A DNA stretch of 64,000 nt from contig CM075942.1 in NCBI GenBank assembly GCA_038030265.1, positions 52,046,751 to 52,110,750 on the forward strand, in the 5' to 3' direction. The stretch comes from Corythucha ciliata. Lineage: Eukaryota > Arthropoda > Insecta > Hemiptera > Tingidae. The position numbers and the translations under genes were made by a program. Positions 24,459-35,200 of this stretch are shown one piece after another. Position 1 is the stretch's first letter, and every line of letters starts with the position of its first letter. The notes under the pieces are model-generated. The model was not told where the DNA came from, made no database searches, and worked only from the letters and a program-made list of their open reading frames with translations.

Positions 24459-26448
24459 TTCTCTAACTCATCAACCTCTCACATACGTTTTTGTTTATTT
24501 TGGTTTATTATATCCGTGTGGCTTGTGCGGGCTTATGTTTACATTCTTCGAGGCGAGTTCTTCGTTCAATCCATAAAAAATGTGAGACATTTCATCTGCG
24601 AACGGTTACATACGTGAGTTAAAGGTACCTACATTGTTTTATTAAACTTTTATTTGTCCCATTAGAGATCATTAATAATGACCAGGTGGAATTTGAAAGG
24701 CCGATTCAAATAATCTGCCGACCATAACAAACTGGGAGATTTGTGAATACATTTCCGAAGTTCACAAGAACTTCACGGAAATTCAAAACTCCAAATTGCA
24801 GAGGTGCGTGTATGTATAAGTGTAAGTTAAAAAATGGCGCATGTTTATCGGATTCATCATTTCTCCCGTGTTTTTTTAATCAGGCCGGCCCGAAAAACTT
24901 ATGGAGACCAAAGTATTGGCTACGTCCAATAAAAAAGAGAGGGAAGCTCCATAGAAGTATAGACTTATAGTAAATTACCTAATTTTTATACATATGTATA
25001 ATAAACAAACTTATTTGATTTTATCAATCACTATCAAAACAAAAAAGATAATAATATTTTGCTTCAGTATAAGCTATCGCAGTAGGACTCAATCTGAAAT
25101 AATTACGTTACACATGACATAGGCAGGAGTGGCAGAGTATAAAATCGCTTGGAGGGAAAACAGAAATTTATAATTAACTACTTGCAAGCATTTTTAATAT
25201 GGTTTTAATTCGGTAGAAATACATCTCATCGTGTTTATGCTGACCAAGCTTTCAGAATAAAAATTTAAAAAATTCATGTTTCTTCCTCATTGAGAAAATT
25301 TGAAATCGTGAAAGAAAAAAAAAAAAAAAGGCTTATTCGAGGCTAGAATTGAGGATAAGTGCTCATTCACGGATAGAAAGCTTAGGCGAAGGCATAATTT
25401 ATCACCACTTATACGTTATCCCTTGTATATTCAGGAGCCTCTTAGAGATTTTTAGCAAGGGCCCCGATAGATGTGGATGTAGGTCCGCTACGAACATCCC
25501 CTTGGGATGAATGGACTGTTGTGTTGTAAACTCAAGGTTTGATGTTTCATGACCACTGTAAACGCCGTTTTGATATAATGACTAATTACGTGAGTCCATT
25601 AATGAACAAATTAGAATGCTTGATGATGATGACGTTGAAGTCAAGCGTTTCCTTTAATAATTTGTAGTTTGATATCGTTCCGTCGGACCTTCTTTCTACC
25701 ATCCCTCCTCCCACACCTCCATACAGACCTTCCAAGGGTTCTCCTTTTATGGTGGGGAGAACTACTAATGGCCACCGAAAGGAAGAAAATTCATCTTCTA
25801 CCCCCCCCCCCCACCGGCCTTCCATAACATACTGTCAATGGTTCACCGCTACCAATTTACCCATAGCTCCCCTCCCCGCCTGACTTGAACGCCGCACGCT
25901 GCGCTTTCATTAAAACCGGGTACAAACGTGTGATATAACGGGTACGGTTGTGGGTGGGGGAGCGGTTGAAAAAAAAAAAGAGGATGATGAGTTGGTCAAT
26001 CGGTATAAAGGGCGGAAATAGTGCAGACGGATGGTGGTGGCGGTGGTGGAGAGGTTTGATGGTGGAAACAAGGGACAAAAAGGGATCCGTAGTCCCTTTC
26101 CTCTCCCTCTCTTTTCATCGTCGTCTTTTCATTTCTCCTTTCTAATTAAGCCCTTCATTAAAAGTTGCCCAGGTGAGTTTGAAGAAGAGTTCGAGAGTAC
26201 AAGAAGTCGTCGATGTCATCATCGTTGTAGGGCGTTTGATGAGGGGAATGGGCAGCTACCGACATTGGAGGTTTTTCACTCTGCAATTTTGTAGTTTTCA
26301 AGAGTGTGAAGGTGCACATGCATTTTCTGTTAATGAAAATGACCCATTTTTCTCTCATGCATTTGTGCAGAGTAGAAGGGAGGAAAAAAAATTCGTACAA
26401 GAGACTTTTCTCTCCTCATGAATTTGTAAATTCGTAGTTAATCTCAAC

Positions 26449-26452
<4 letters not shown>

Positions 26453-26486
<34 letters not shown>
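26453..26486. repeat. Poly-T tract, 34 bases
   Basis: This is an uninterrupted T run. It could be a minus-strand poly-A tail of a retroposed copy, but no body or flanking duplication was recognised. Confidence 0.95.
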
Positions 26487-26488
<2 letters not shown>

Positions 26489-27465
26489 GGAGAGCGTTGA
26501 GGAAGGGGTTGCTCAAGGGAATAAAAGGGGGGTTGAAAACTTAATGTGATTCTCCTGGAAAGAATATGTGAGTCCGACGCACTAACTACGTGCAGCATCT
26601 CTCATCCCTCCACCATGTTTGATGGCCTACAGGATAAAGGGAAACACAGGAGGAAAGAGTGTTTGAAACGGAAAAGCGAATTTGGTAAAAGAATGGTGTG
26701 AGCGCGCACGTTCAGTGTGTGTATAATGGGTGCGAGGCGGAGGGAAGCTTCTTCTGATAGCTTTAATGCTAATTCGATCCCTCATTCCCATTCCCACTAC
26801 CCCTCCCACATAACATCCTCTTTAGCGGGCATGCTGAAAATGGTGGATTGGTGAGTGGTGGGGGGGGGTGAGAAGAAATTCATCAAAGGAAAAGGACCTG
26901 GGAAACAAGCGAAGCGTAAAGAAACTCGTTGTCCCTTTAGTAGAAACATGAAGGCTGGTGTCACAAGGGGAAGGTTGAGTGCCAACTTCGTGCTAATCCG
27001 ATAGGAAATGGGCTTGTTCGGGTGGAGGGGAAGTCTTGATGGCTTGGTGAGTGTCTAAAGAGAAGAAGGGGTTGCATCAATTTGTTATCACATCTTTATT
27101 TATTTGCGCGAGGTTGTTTGACAAAGGATCAATAACGTTGGGATTAAGTTGAAGGGGTCAGAGTTTTATGTGTAGGATCACGGAAGAGACTGGAAAGATT
27201 GTCTTTTCCTTTCATTTTGTTTTTCGATTAGCTTTGCCCAGTACTCGTTGAAGAGAGTATGATTTCGTTAAACATTTCGAAAACGATTAATTCTCTTCCG
27301 CCTATTCACGATCCTTTACATCAACACCCCCCCTCACCGTTACACACTCAAATCACAGACAATTCAACGGCTTTTTTTAAAGCTAATTAATGGACCTTCT
27401 ACTTTACCATCAAACCTCGCTCCATCCTCCTCTCTCCCCCTCTATTAACGGCAGGAGTGTGTTGC

Positions 27466-27466
<1 letters not shown>

Positions 27467-27508
<42 letters not shown>
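27467..27508. repeat. Poly-A tract, 42 bases
   Basis: This is the longest homopolymer in the window. The Lys run it creates in the open frame at 27390-27599 is an artefact of the tract. Confidence 0.95.
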
Positions 27509-27512
<4 letters not shown>

Positions 27513-28699
27513 CTCCCGGCAACAGAAATTTCTCATCCTAGTACTACCATTAAAACCGTTCCGTCTTCCCTCCCATCACCCCTTCATTCACATCTCTAGA
27601 TGTGACTGATCGCACATCCCCCCCGTCCCATCACAGCACACAACTTTTTTTTTTGCCCCCGAACGGTGTTTTCATCATTTTCATTGTACTCCCTTGTGTG
27701 TGAGTTTCCTCCCTTGCTCCTCACTCACAACTCACCCTCCCAACAAACCGCCATATATTACAACAATTTTTCTGTGATTGCTTCCTCCCAACCATGCAGC
27801 CTCTTTCGCTCTGAGCCAGTTTGATTGAATGGGCTGTGGTGTGTGGTGGTGGTGGTGGGAGGGGAGCTGAGAGTTTCTGATTTTGACGGAACATCAATTC
27901 TTTCTCAACACACACACCGCAGGCTCACACACTCTTTCTCGGCTCTTCCCTTTCCCCTCACTTCACCATTATTAAGACGTTTCGACTGGACAAAGGTCTA
28001 CAGTAGGAAATTATTATATAATTTTATCAGATCTAAAAGGGATGGAATTCAACAAAAGCTTTGAACTGCCATCCCATCCCCTCCCTTCACAGATATCCCA
28101 CCCCCTTTTTAAGTGATAAAGTTAAGTTTAGATAAAGAGAACAAAACAATTATGCTCCTATGCACACTCTTGCCCTCGAACCTTATAGTTGCGGAGAAGG
28201 GAAACCCTTGATGGTGTCGCAAAGCGGTTGTAGGAGGGGTAGTTTTATCAGAGAAACGTGACATTTTGAGTAAAACGCTCTTTTCACTCCCGCTCACACT
28301 CTCTCTCTCTCTCTCTGTTTCAAGCCTCTTCTCACATGCAGGCCCGAGTTCCTTGTGATAAGACCAACGTATTGGTGTGGGTTGATCTAAAGAGTGTTTT
28401 CAGGGATGTGTTGGGGGGGGGGGCTCTTGTACACTATTACGATAGAGGGAGGAGAATATAGAACATAAAACATTATCATATTTGGAGGGGGGGAAGCGTT
28501 AGAGCCTCGATCCGAGTGAGCCTCCTATGGTGCGACTGAGAAAATCGACCAAATAATTGACGAAGCGAAACATTTATTTTTGGCCAATTTAAGAGGCGAT
28601 GGTGGCCTACAGAGGGGGTTGTCATTGTGATGGTACCGTTTTTTGGTTATTTGCGCATGTTTTTAAGGGGCCTCACGAATTTTACCGCAGACATCGAAC

Positions 28700-29230
28700 G
28701 CTTACACCCCGAATTGGCGTATTTTCAATTTTATCCGCGAATTGGAGCTTTTTCTCAATTATAGCAGAAAATTAAAAATTTTTAATTATTATTTTAGCCT
28801 CGCTAAACAGTGATTTTTCTTAATATTAGGCGCAAATTAGTAGTGTAGCTATGGATTAGTGCTTTTGCTCATTTTAGCCTTGATCAGAAGCCACAGGTTT
28901 GAGTTTTCCCTAATTTTAACAGCAAAACAGCGATTTTATAAATTGTATCCGCGAATTAGCGATTATTAGGAAATTAACAAGAGATTATTTTCCATTTCGA
29001 CTGTGAATTAGAAGTTTTCCTAATCTTAGCCACTAAATTAGCGCTTTTTCTCAATTCTAGCTTTGGCCTTGGTCGAAGAACAGCTCATTGGTGTTTTGCC
29101 CAATTTTAGCCGTAAAATGGCCTCTATACACCGTGAATCAGCGGTTTTCTCTCAATTTTGGTCTGAAGTTGCTTTGTCAAACCCGGAATTATCTTTTTTC
29201 ATAGTTTAAGCCACAAATATCAGCACTTTT
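28700..29230 (-). repeat. Family 1 array, reverse orientation
   Basis: On the plus strand it shows TTTTAGCCGCGAATTAGCG / TTTTTCTCAATT-like blocks, for example 28735-28765 and 29030-29060. It lies about 1.6 kb upstream of the KLF exon, within its presumed upstream intron. Confidence 0.8.
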
Positions 29231-29429
29231 TTTAAAAAAACTTTTGAACGTACTTGCCCCAAGAGCAGCGCGTTCTCAATTTTATTCGCTTAAGGACCTA
29301 ACGAAACTGCGGATCTGCGCGAAGTAGGTAGTTGTGGCACTAATGTAGTCAAATTTCACGGTATTGTCTAGTTTAATAAGAATTTTTTTCTCGGGCTCCT
29401 TTAATTAAGCAGGTCAGATAGTTCAGCTC

Positions 29430-29740
29430 TTTCAAATACGAAATTTCGAAAATCTGGCACGTCAGAAACCAATTTCGCGGATCTGGCAAGTCAGGGATCA
29501 ATTTTGAAGGGTCAGCATCCCAAAAAGGCAAATGGAATTCAAACCTTTAAAATCAAAATGTCTTGAGATTGATGACAAAACATGATAAAATTATTGCATC
29601 ATTTTGAATTCCTTGGGTAGTGTCTTTTCGAAAAACCAATTTAAGCGTCTCTGGGGTGACTCCTTGAACATTTTTTCCGCAGGGTTGGCTTATCAAACAT
29701 GCACACGACTGCGGGCTGGCTCATCCAAACAAATAATTTT
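29430..29740 (+). repeat. Family 2 array, forward orientation
   Basis: Blocks such as AACCAATTTCGCGGATCTGGC near 29469 match the family 2 unit. It lies just downstream of the reverse family 1 array. Confidence 0.6.
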
Positions 29741-30825
29741 GCCCATTTTGCAGCACCATGTAGATGTTATAATATTTGATAAATTATGTACTAAAATGTC
29801 GGTAATGAAGGGGCGGTGCTGTAGGGGTTTTGGTGGTAGGGACGATCGCCCCCATACTTTCCCAGCTGTGATTTCCGGGGCTTGATGAAAAGCTTTATGC
29901 CTTCCTAGAGCTTTATAAAATAGGATAGAGGCAAAAATAATGTGATCCCTAACAATCTCTTCCCCAGGAGGGGTTCCCTTTGCTTCCTACCTCTTCTAAT
30001 AATTGATGTAACAAGCTTCTTTGGAGAGCCTTCCCTCACCGTGCCAACGTGACTATTACGCTCGTCTTTTATGGTGTTCAAATATCAAAGAAAAGGGGAA
30101 TACCAAGAGTTTGTAAAGTGAATTACGAGCTCTTTGTAGTACTTAAAAAAAAGACGTTATTAGGTTATTAGATACGAGTTTAAAACTCTCTGGTTGCCTA
30201 AAGGGACGGGGTGGGGGTATAAATTCTACGTTATGACCGGCCTGTGTGTTCAAGATACACCGTACTAAAAACTTCTGTTTCACTGCGATAATGTGGCTTT
30301 TCGAAATACTCTTCATTTCCTTATAAACTTTGAAAATAACTTCGCACCAGCCAGCCTACGTCCCCCGCTATTACAATTCACCGTCATAAAACTTGTTAAT
30401 TCTTGTAAAACTTTCCCCGCACCACTCCCGTGTACCAATCCCAACGTGTTTAGTGGTGCTAAAAACTCTCTCACTCGCTCTTCCTCCACCTCAGAGGGCC
30501 GACACCACCACCTGAATAGGAACAGAAGCATTTCAACCAGATGTCACGTTTTCCAGCCCATAAAACTCTCCTTGCAACCCTCGGGAAAGAGAGAAGAAGC
30601 CTGTGGGAAATCCGCACCTTTCACCCCCCCCCCCTGACTGTACAAAGGTGGACCCTCTCCGTTGGGATCAAGTTCCAGACGTAAATAACATCACGTAAAC
30701 AAAGGTTTTTTTTTATACTTCCGTATTTCGTTTCTTATTTTATGACTGGCAGTTAAAAAAAACTTCGTGGCTACCTTCCCTCATATTGTTGCAGTGGCGT
30801 CCATATTTTGTGGAGGTGGGGGAAG
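29741..30825 (+). other. Presumed intron sequence upstream of the KLF exon
   Basis: No coding exon was recognised. The 114-codon open frame at 30293-30637 has no domain or KLF first-exon motif. The region directly precedes the KLF acceptor and is probably intron 1 or 5' flank. Confidence 0.55.
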
Positions 30826-30862
30826 TTTTATTTTTTTAATTTTTTTTTCTCTCTTTTTACAG
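30826..30862 (+). other. Splice acceptor and polypyrimidine tract of the KLF exon
   Basis: A T-rich tract ends in CTCTCTTTTTACAG, with AG at 30861-30862. Cutting here puts the Thr-Cys-Tyr-Glu-Met-Glu motif at the very start of the exon in phase 0. The reading frame stays open upstream to an ATG at 30767, but those codons read a Phe/Leu-rich string that is simply the translated tract, so I treat them as intron. Confidence 0.88.
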
Positions 30863-31496
30863 ACATGTTACGAAATGGAAAGATATTTGAAAGAAGAGCC
30901 CAAACTTCAATCGTTCAAAAAATTACCCACCGACCTGGACACAGCATGGCATGTATTCGCGTCGCCGTCCCCCTGGAAAGACGACGTAGTCGACAGTTTC
31001 GACGAACCCACATTGGATTCAATCAGCCTCTCCTCATCTGCGTCGGATCCTTGTGAAATCTTCCCCCTCGGCACGTTATCGTGCGAGATTCTTCTGAAAA
31101 AAGAGTCCTTACTGTGCGGTGACGACGACGACGACGAAGAGGAACTCCTTCTCGACGAACAGCACATTAGCAGTCGAGACCCTCTGCCCACGCTCACACC
31201 TCCCTCATCGCCTGAGTCAAGTTCAGAGACGACGACGGCGACGACGACGTCATCGCCGTCGACAAAAGGTTCGCTGACGTCAAACGGCGGCGCTTCCGAT
31301 CACCACCACCATTTGAACGGTGGTCAGAATCGAGGTTCCCGCCTTCCGACACCTGCGAAAAGTCATTCGGCCCGACTGAGGATAGACCATTCGCCGGAAT
31401 CGACGAGACGCAAAAGTCACAAGTGCCAGTACCAAGGCTGTCAGAAGGCGTACTCGAAGAGCTCGCATCTAAAGGCTCATCAGCGAACACACACAG
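30863..31496 (+). CDS. Internal exon of a Kruppel-like factor, KLF6/7 (luna) type: regulatory region plus zinc finger 1
   Basis: This exon encodes 211 residues plus the first base of a Gly codon. KLF6/7 proteins are nuclear transcription factors that bind GC/CACCC boxes through three C-terminal C2H2 fingers. Counting exon residues from 1, it starts Thr-Cys-Tyr-Glu-Met-Glu-Arg-Tyr-Leu, matching the TCLELERYL motif of vertebrate KLF6/7. An ILLKKESLL stretch (77-84) recalls ILLSRDKLL. An acidic run of five Asp and three Glu spans 87-94, and LTPPSSPE (111-118) is a family hallmark. A Ser/Thr-rich linker and a four-His run (147-150) follow, then a basic segment (181-187). Finger 1 is C188-x4-C193-x12-H206-x3-H210 with the family sequence [13 protein letters not shown]. 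The exon starts in phase 0 and ends in phase 1, as I recall for vertebrate KLF6/7 exon 2. The first ~34 residues and fingers 2 and 3 must lie in other exons I could not find. The exon is richer in GC than its surroundings. I am sure of the KLF identity and fairly sure of the 6/7 subfamily. Confidence 0.93.
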
Positions 31497-31502
31497 GTTA
31501 GT
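31494..31502 (+). other. Splice donor of the KLF exon
   Basis: The sequence is ACAG|GTTAGTG, with the intron starting at 31497. It falls directly after His-Thr in the linker following finger 1 and splits the Gly codon after its first base. KLF6/7 introns sit at this linker. Without splicing, the frame meets TAG at 31499-31501, which supports a real exon end. Confidence 0.88.
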
Positions 31503-31659
31503 GCACCTTTATATTTAACTTTTCTGAATTTTCTTAGCGTTAGTTTTCTCTAGCAACGAAACAGGCGCCGATCTATCTCCTATTCTTGGTTTGGAGAATT
31601 CCCCCGTCTTCCCACTCATATTTTCACCCCTCCAGTCCCTATAAAACACCTATAAGCGT

Positions 31660-32000
31660 CCTGTCCTTAAAGTGGCTAATATATCCAAATTGATCATTTT
31701 GACCTTGGAATGACGTATCCTTCTCGCGCCCTTTTCTTTGGCAAAACTGACTCTTATGTTCCCTCAAAAAATAGCTAAACTGACGATTCACGCCTTGAAA
31801 AAGGTGTAACGGACGATTCCTGCCCTGAAAATGGCCAAACTGACAATTCACGTCTAGAAAATGGCCAAACAGGTATTAGCCGCTCTGCATATTGCAAAAC
31901 TGACCATTCGGACCCTAAAATGGCCTGATTGACGGTTCGTACCCTGAAAATATCACACTGGCTAGTGATGATTGGCACCACATAATTATGAATGGCAAAA
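31660..32000. repeat. ~31 bp tandem array in the KLF downstream intron
   Basis: The block AAATGGCCAAACTGAC, followed by ATTCACGCCYTGAA, recurs about every 31 bases between 31680 and 31980. It starts about 160 bases after the KLF donor. Several unrelated open frames cross it because the period is not a multiple of three. Confidence 0.8.
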
Positions 32001-32199
32001 CTCACTATTTGCGTCCAAAAAATGGTTAAATGCCTGAAATTTTGAGGGTTCATATCACCAACTTCGGTGTTATACATACTTATCCGTTTTTTTATGCGGG
32101 AAAATGACCAGTTTCGTGACAGAACGGTCAATATTTGAATATAATTGCCACTTTATTGATAAACATTTAGTTTTATGTGGTGAAATGATGTTTTAAGCA

Positions 32200-32229
32200 C
32201 ACACACACACTCACACACACACACACACA
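32200..32229. repeat. CA microsatellite
   Basis: An ACACAC run has a single T interruption, located in the presumed KLF intron. Confidence 0.9.
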
Positions 32230-35200
32230 AAAATAAACTCGTAGTGGAGATGCGTTGACGTGGCTGGGACTTTGAGGGACTGAAGGTTCAAACCAAAAGG
32301 CTGATTTGTATATCTTTCGATTCAATGTCTTGCGTGGGAGTAAATGCTTGATCTAGATGTGTCAGAATGAGAGAGCGCACAGCTCCCCCCCTCCCAAACC
32401 GGCTTCTAGTAACAAACTTTATTACTTTATTGTATAAAGACACTCCGGTGACTTTTTTATCATCAATTTTCCTATAAAAACCGTCTTAACCCAGCTTTCC
32501 ACTTTGTGTGAGTGGGTTAAGGGAATGGGGAAGCTCAAAGCTTATTCTTTTCTCCTTTCTTTCTGAAGTCATATTCACATCATATCATACGTGGATGGTT
32601 CTGCGGGAAAATAAGAAAAGTTTTCTTTCATCCCTAAGAGCGTCCAGGAAGAAAAGAATTGTTGAAAGAGGGGCGGTGGTGCGTTTGTATGGAGTTAATG
32701 GTGGGGGGATAGGAAGGGATTTAGGTTGCTTTAGCAGGAAGAAAAACAGCAGGTCTAGATGTTATTGTGGACGATGGCTATGCGGTGGGGTTGCGGGGTG
32801 CTCATTGAAACTAGAGAAAGGAAAAGAAGAAAAAAAGGGCAATATGTCGCAAGGACTGGCATCAATCAACCAACTTCTAAGCCCCTCCCCATCCCCAAGT
32901 GTCTCATTTGATGAAACGGCTCAAGATAGGTTTTCCTACACTCAACCCTACGAAGAATATGATGACGACACAGTTTTTCAGGGGTAAACCATTTAAAATT
33001 TAACGGGCAGCCAAAGTGTTAAAAAGTTTCCTGCGGTCTCTCCCCCTCCTGCTGGTTCAAACGGCATTTTTTCTCCCTATCACCCCTTCTCCACCCATCA
33101 CATTTCATATGATTGATAGATGTAATCAATCTCTCATCATTACAAGATCTCAAGTGGGCGGTTGCTGGTTGGTGGGGGTAGTTCGGTGGGGAGGGAGATT
33201 TGAGTTAATAGCGGCAATTTTAACACCCATCATCTTTCCCACCATTTACAATCCCCCCTCCCCTTACACTCAAGGGATTTGTGGGTGGAGGGACTTCTGA
33301 TTTTTGCAATTACGATTTTCATCAATTTTGTTTATCAGGGAAGTTTTTTTTTGTCGCAGGCTCCATGATTTATCGAGCTGATTCGACGTTTATTACTTAA
33401 TCGCAATTGATTACACAAAAATATAAATATGTAAGGGTCGTACGAGTTTTATGAAAGTAATGTTTCCGCCCCCCGCCCCACTGACACTCATAGTTTCTTT
33501 CTGAACCGTCCGCTCCTAATTTTGTAGAGTCATCAGATTGGACCATCATGGAGCGGATGGAGACGGGGGAAAGGTCCTTTTCTCACTCTCTCTCTAGCAA
33601 CTAAAAGTTTTTCTCGAGCTTGTCTTCCCCGGTTCCATCATTAGTGAAAAGCCGGACACCCTTTTTCTTCTATGCTTCTCCTGCCCCCCCCCCCGCATCA
33701 CCAACTACCACAACTACCGCAACGTCTGTCTTTTCAAACCTTCACCCCTCCCCCTTCCCCTCACACCATTTTACTACGCCGTTATAGCACGAGCCTCATT
33801 TTTATAATTTCTCGAGACTTTTTCTTCAGGAAAACTATCGGGGAGTTGGGATGTTGGAAGGAGTGTATAGAAAGGTCACGTACGAGCGACAGAATTCCTT
33901 ATCCTTTGCACGCTTCTCGTATAATATGAGGAGAATGAAAAAGCAAAAAAAAAATGTGGAGGAAGGGGAATACAAAAAATTGCTGTTTGGAACGGAGGGG
34001 GGGAAATGAATTACATAAAAACCCCTTGGGGCTCTTTTTGGTCATTTCAGGGTGGTGGTGCATTGCGTCATTCGTCTGGGATTTTCTCTTCCCTGCTTTT
34101 TTTTTTTTTTTTTTTTTTAGGTTTCCCCTATAGCCAGACTTAAATGCGTTAAATATTTATCAAGGGAATGGGAAAACTTTTCAGGAGAATCTTTAATTTT
34201 CAGTCTATGGATGAAGATGGTAAGACGAAACACTCCCTCCTGACTCCATCATCACGACTGTTCCCGGCCATTTTAGCGTGTTCCGGGAGTGCATTAAAGG
34301 CAATGGCAAACAAATTTAAATACAGTGTGTACACAAAAAACGAAAATCGTTATGATCAGGGGCTTTCATCGCCCAGGTGTTATAGTGTTGAGGAACCGCG
34401 GGGTTGGCAGAATGGTAATCGCGTGGTTGAGGTATGGTGGGGGGGGAGGGAGCCAGGGAGAATGCCAGGAAGCCGATAAAGTTGTTTCCTCCTTGAAAAT
34501 CCTCCCTTGAACGAATCAAGAAGAGAAAGAAAAAAAAATCAGAGAATTCAAGGACGGGAGGAACGGTTAAAGTCAATGTATTGAATAGAAAACGATTTGC
34601 GGGGAAATCTCTGAAGGAGCCTTTCCATGGTTCCCACGATGAGGGGGAGGGAGGTTGGACCCCTCCTGAACCATCGCCCCTTCTCCGTAGTACTTATCGC
34701 TCAACCGCGTCTTCTATACTTAGGAATAGGAGAAGCTCACAGAATTTTTTTTATTTTATATTTTGAGAAAAACCTTTTCCTCCGCATTCATTCAGAAGGC
34801 AAAAGCTTACCCGGGCCACCCCCGCCCCTTTTCATCGTTATGAATACAGACGGAGCGGGGGATGGATCAGAGAGAAGGGAGGTTCAAGCATCAATCATTT
34901 CTAGCTTTTTGTTCACCGCGAAAAAGATCATTAACTTTCCATTAGAGCGGGGTGTTCGCCATAGGTTTACCGGGTTGAGGTTGGTCGATGAGGGGAAGGG
35001 GTGAAGATTGTGACGAAGTGGGTGACCCGTGTCCTTTCCGTTCCCACCACTTTCCCCTCTTCCTTAACATTTAAGGTCTGAACCATTTTCTCGATTATGT
35101 GTCGTGGTGAGCTTGAATACCGCGTTGGTGGGAGGGATCGAAAGGAAAGCACAAATTTGAACGCATTAGAAGCTATTACCAATAATTACTCTTGCCCCAT

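Larger units (their letters stand above)
24459..28699. other. Non-coding sequence with low-complexity tracts, no gene recognised
   Basis: No gene family is recognised. About 25330-25385 holds one or two family 1-like units. About 25940-26060 is GGTGGTGG-rich. C runs lie at 25801-25812, and a CT repeat at about 28300-28317. Confidence 0.55.

Noticed and set aside
27390..27599. Lys-rich protein
   Set aside because: The Lys run is the 42-base poly-A tract.
30767..30862. ATG at 30767 as the start of the KLF protein, giving 244 codons
   Set aside because: The extra 32 codons translate the polypyrimidine tract, and the KLF motif begins exactly after a good AG acceptor in the phase expected for the family.
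32508..32987. 159-codon open frame as a gene
   Set aside because: It opens with GTG, has no domain, and one frame of about this length is expected by chance in 64 kb of six-frame sequence.
34097..34120. T22-AG as a splice acceptor for the next KLF exon
   Set aside because: The sequence after it has no finger 2 motif in any frame.
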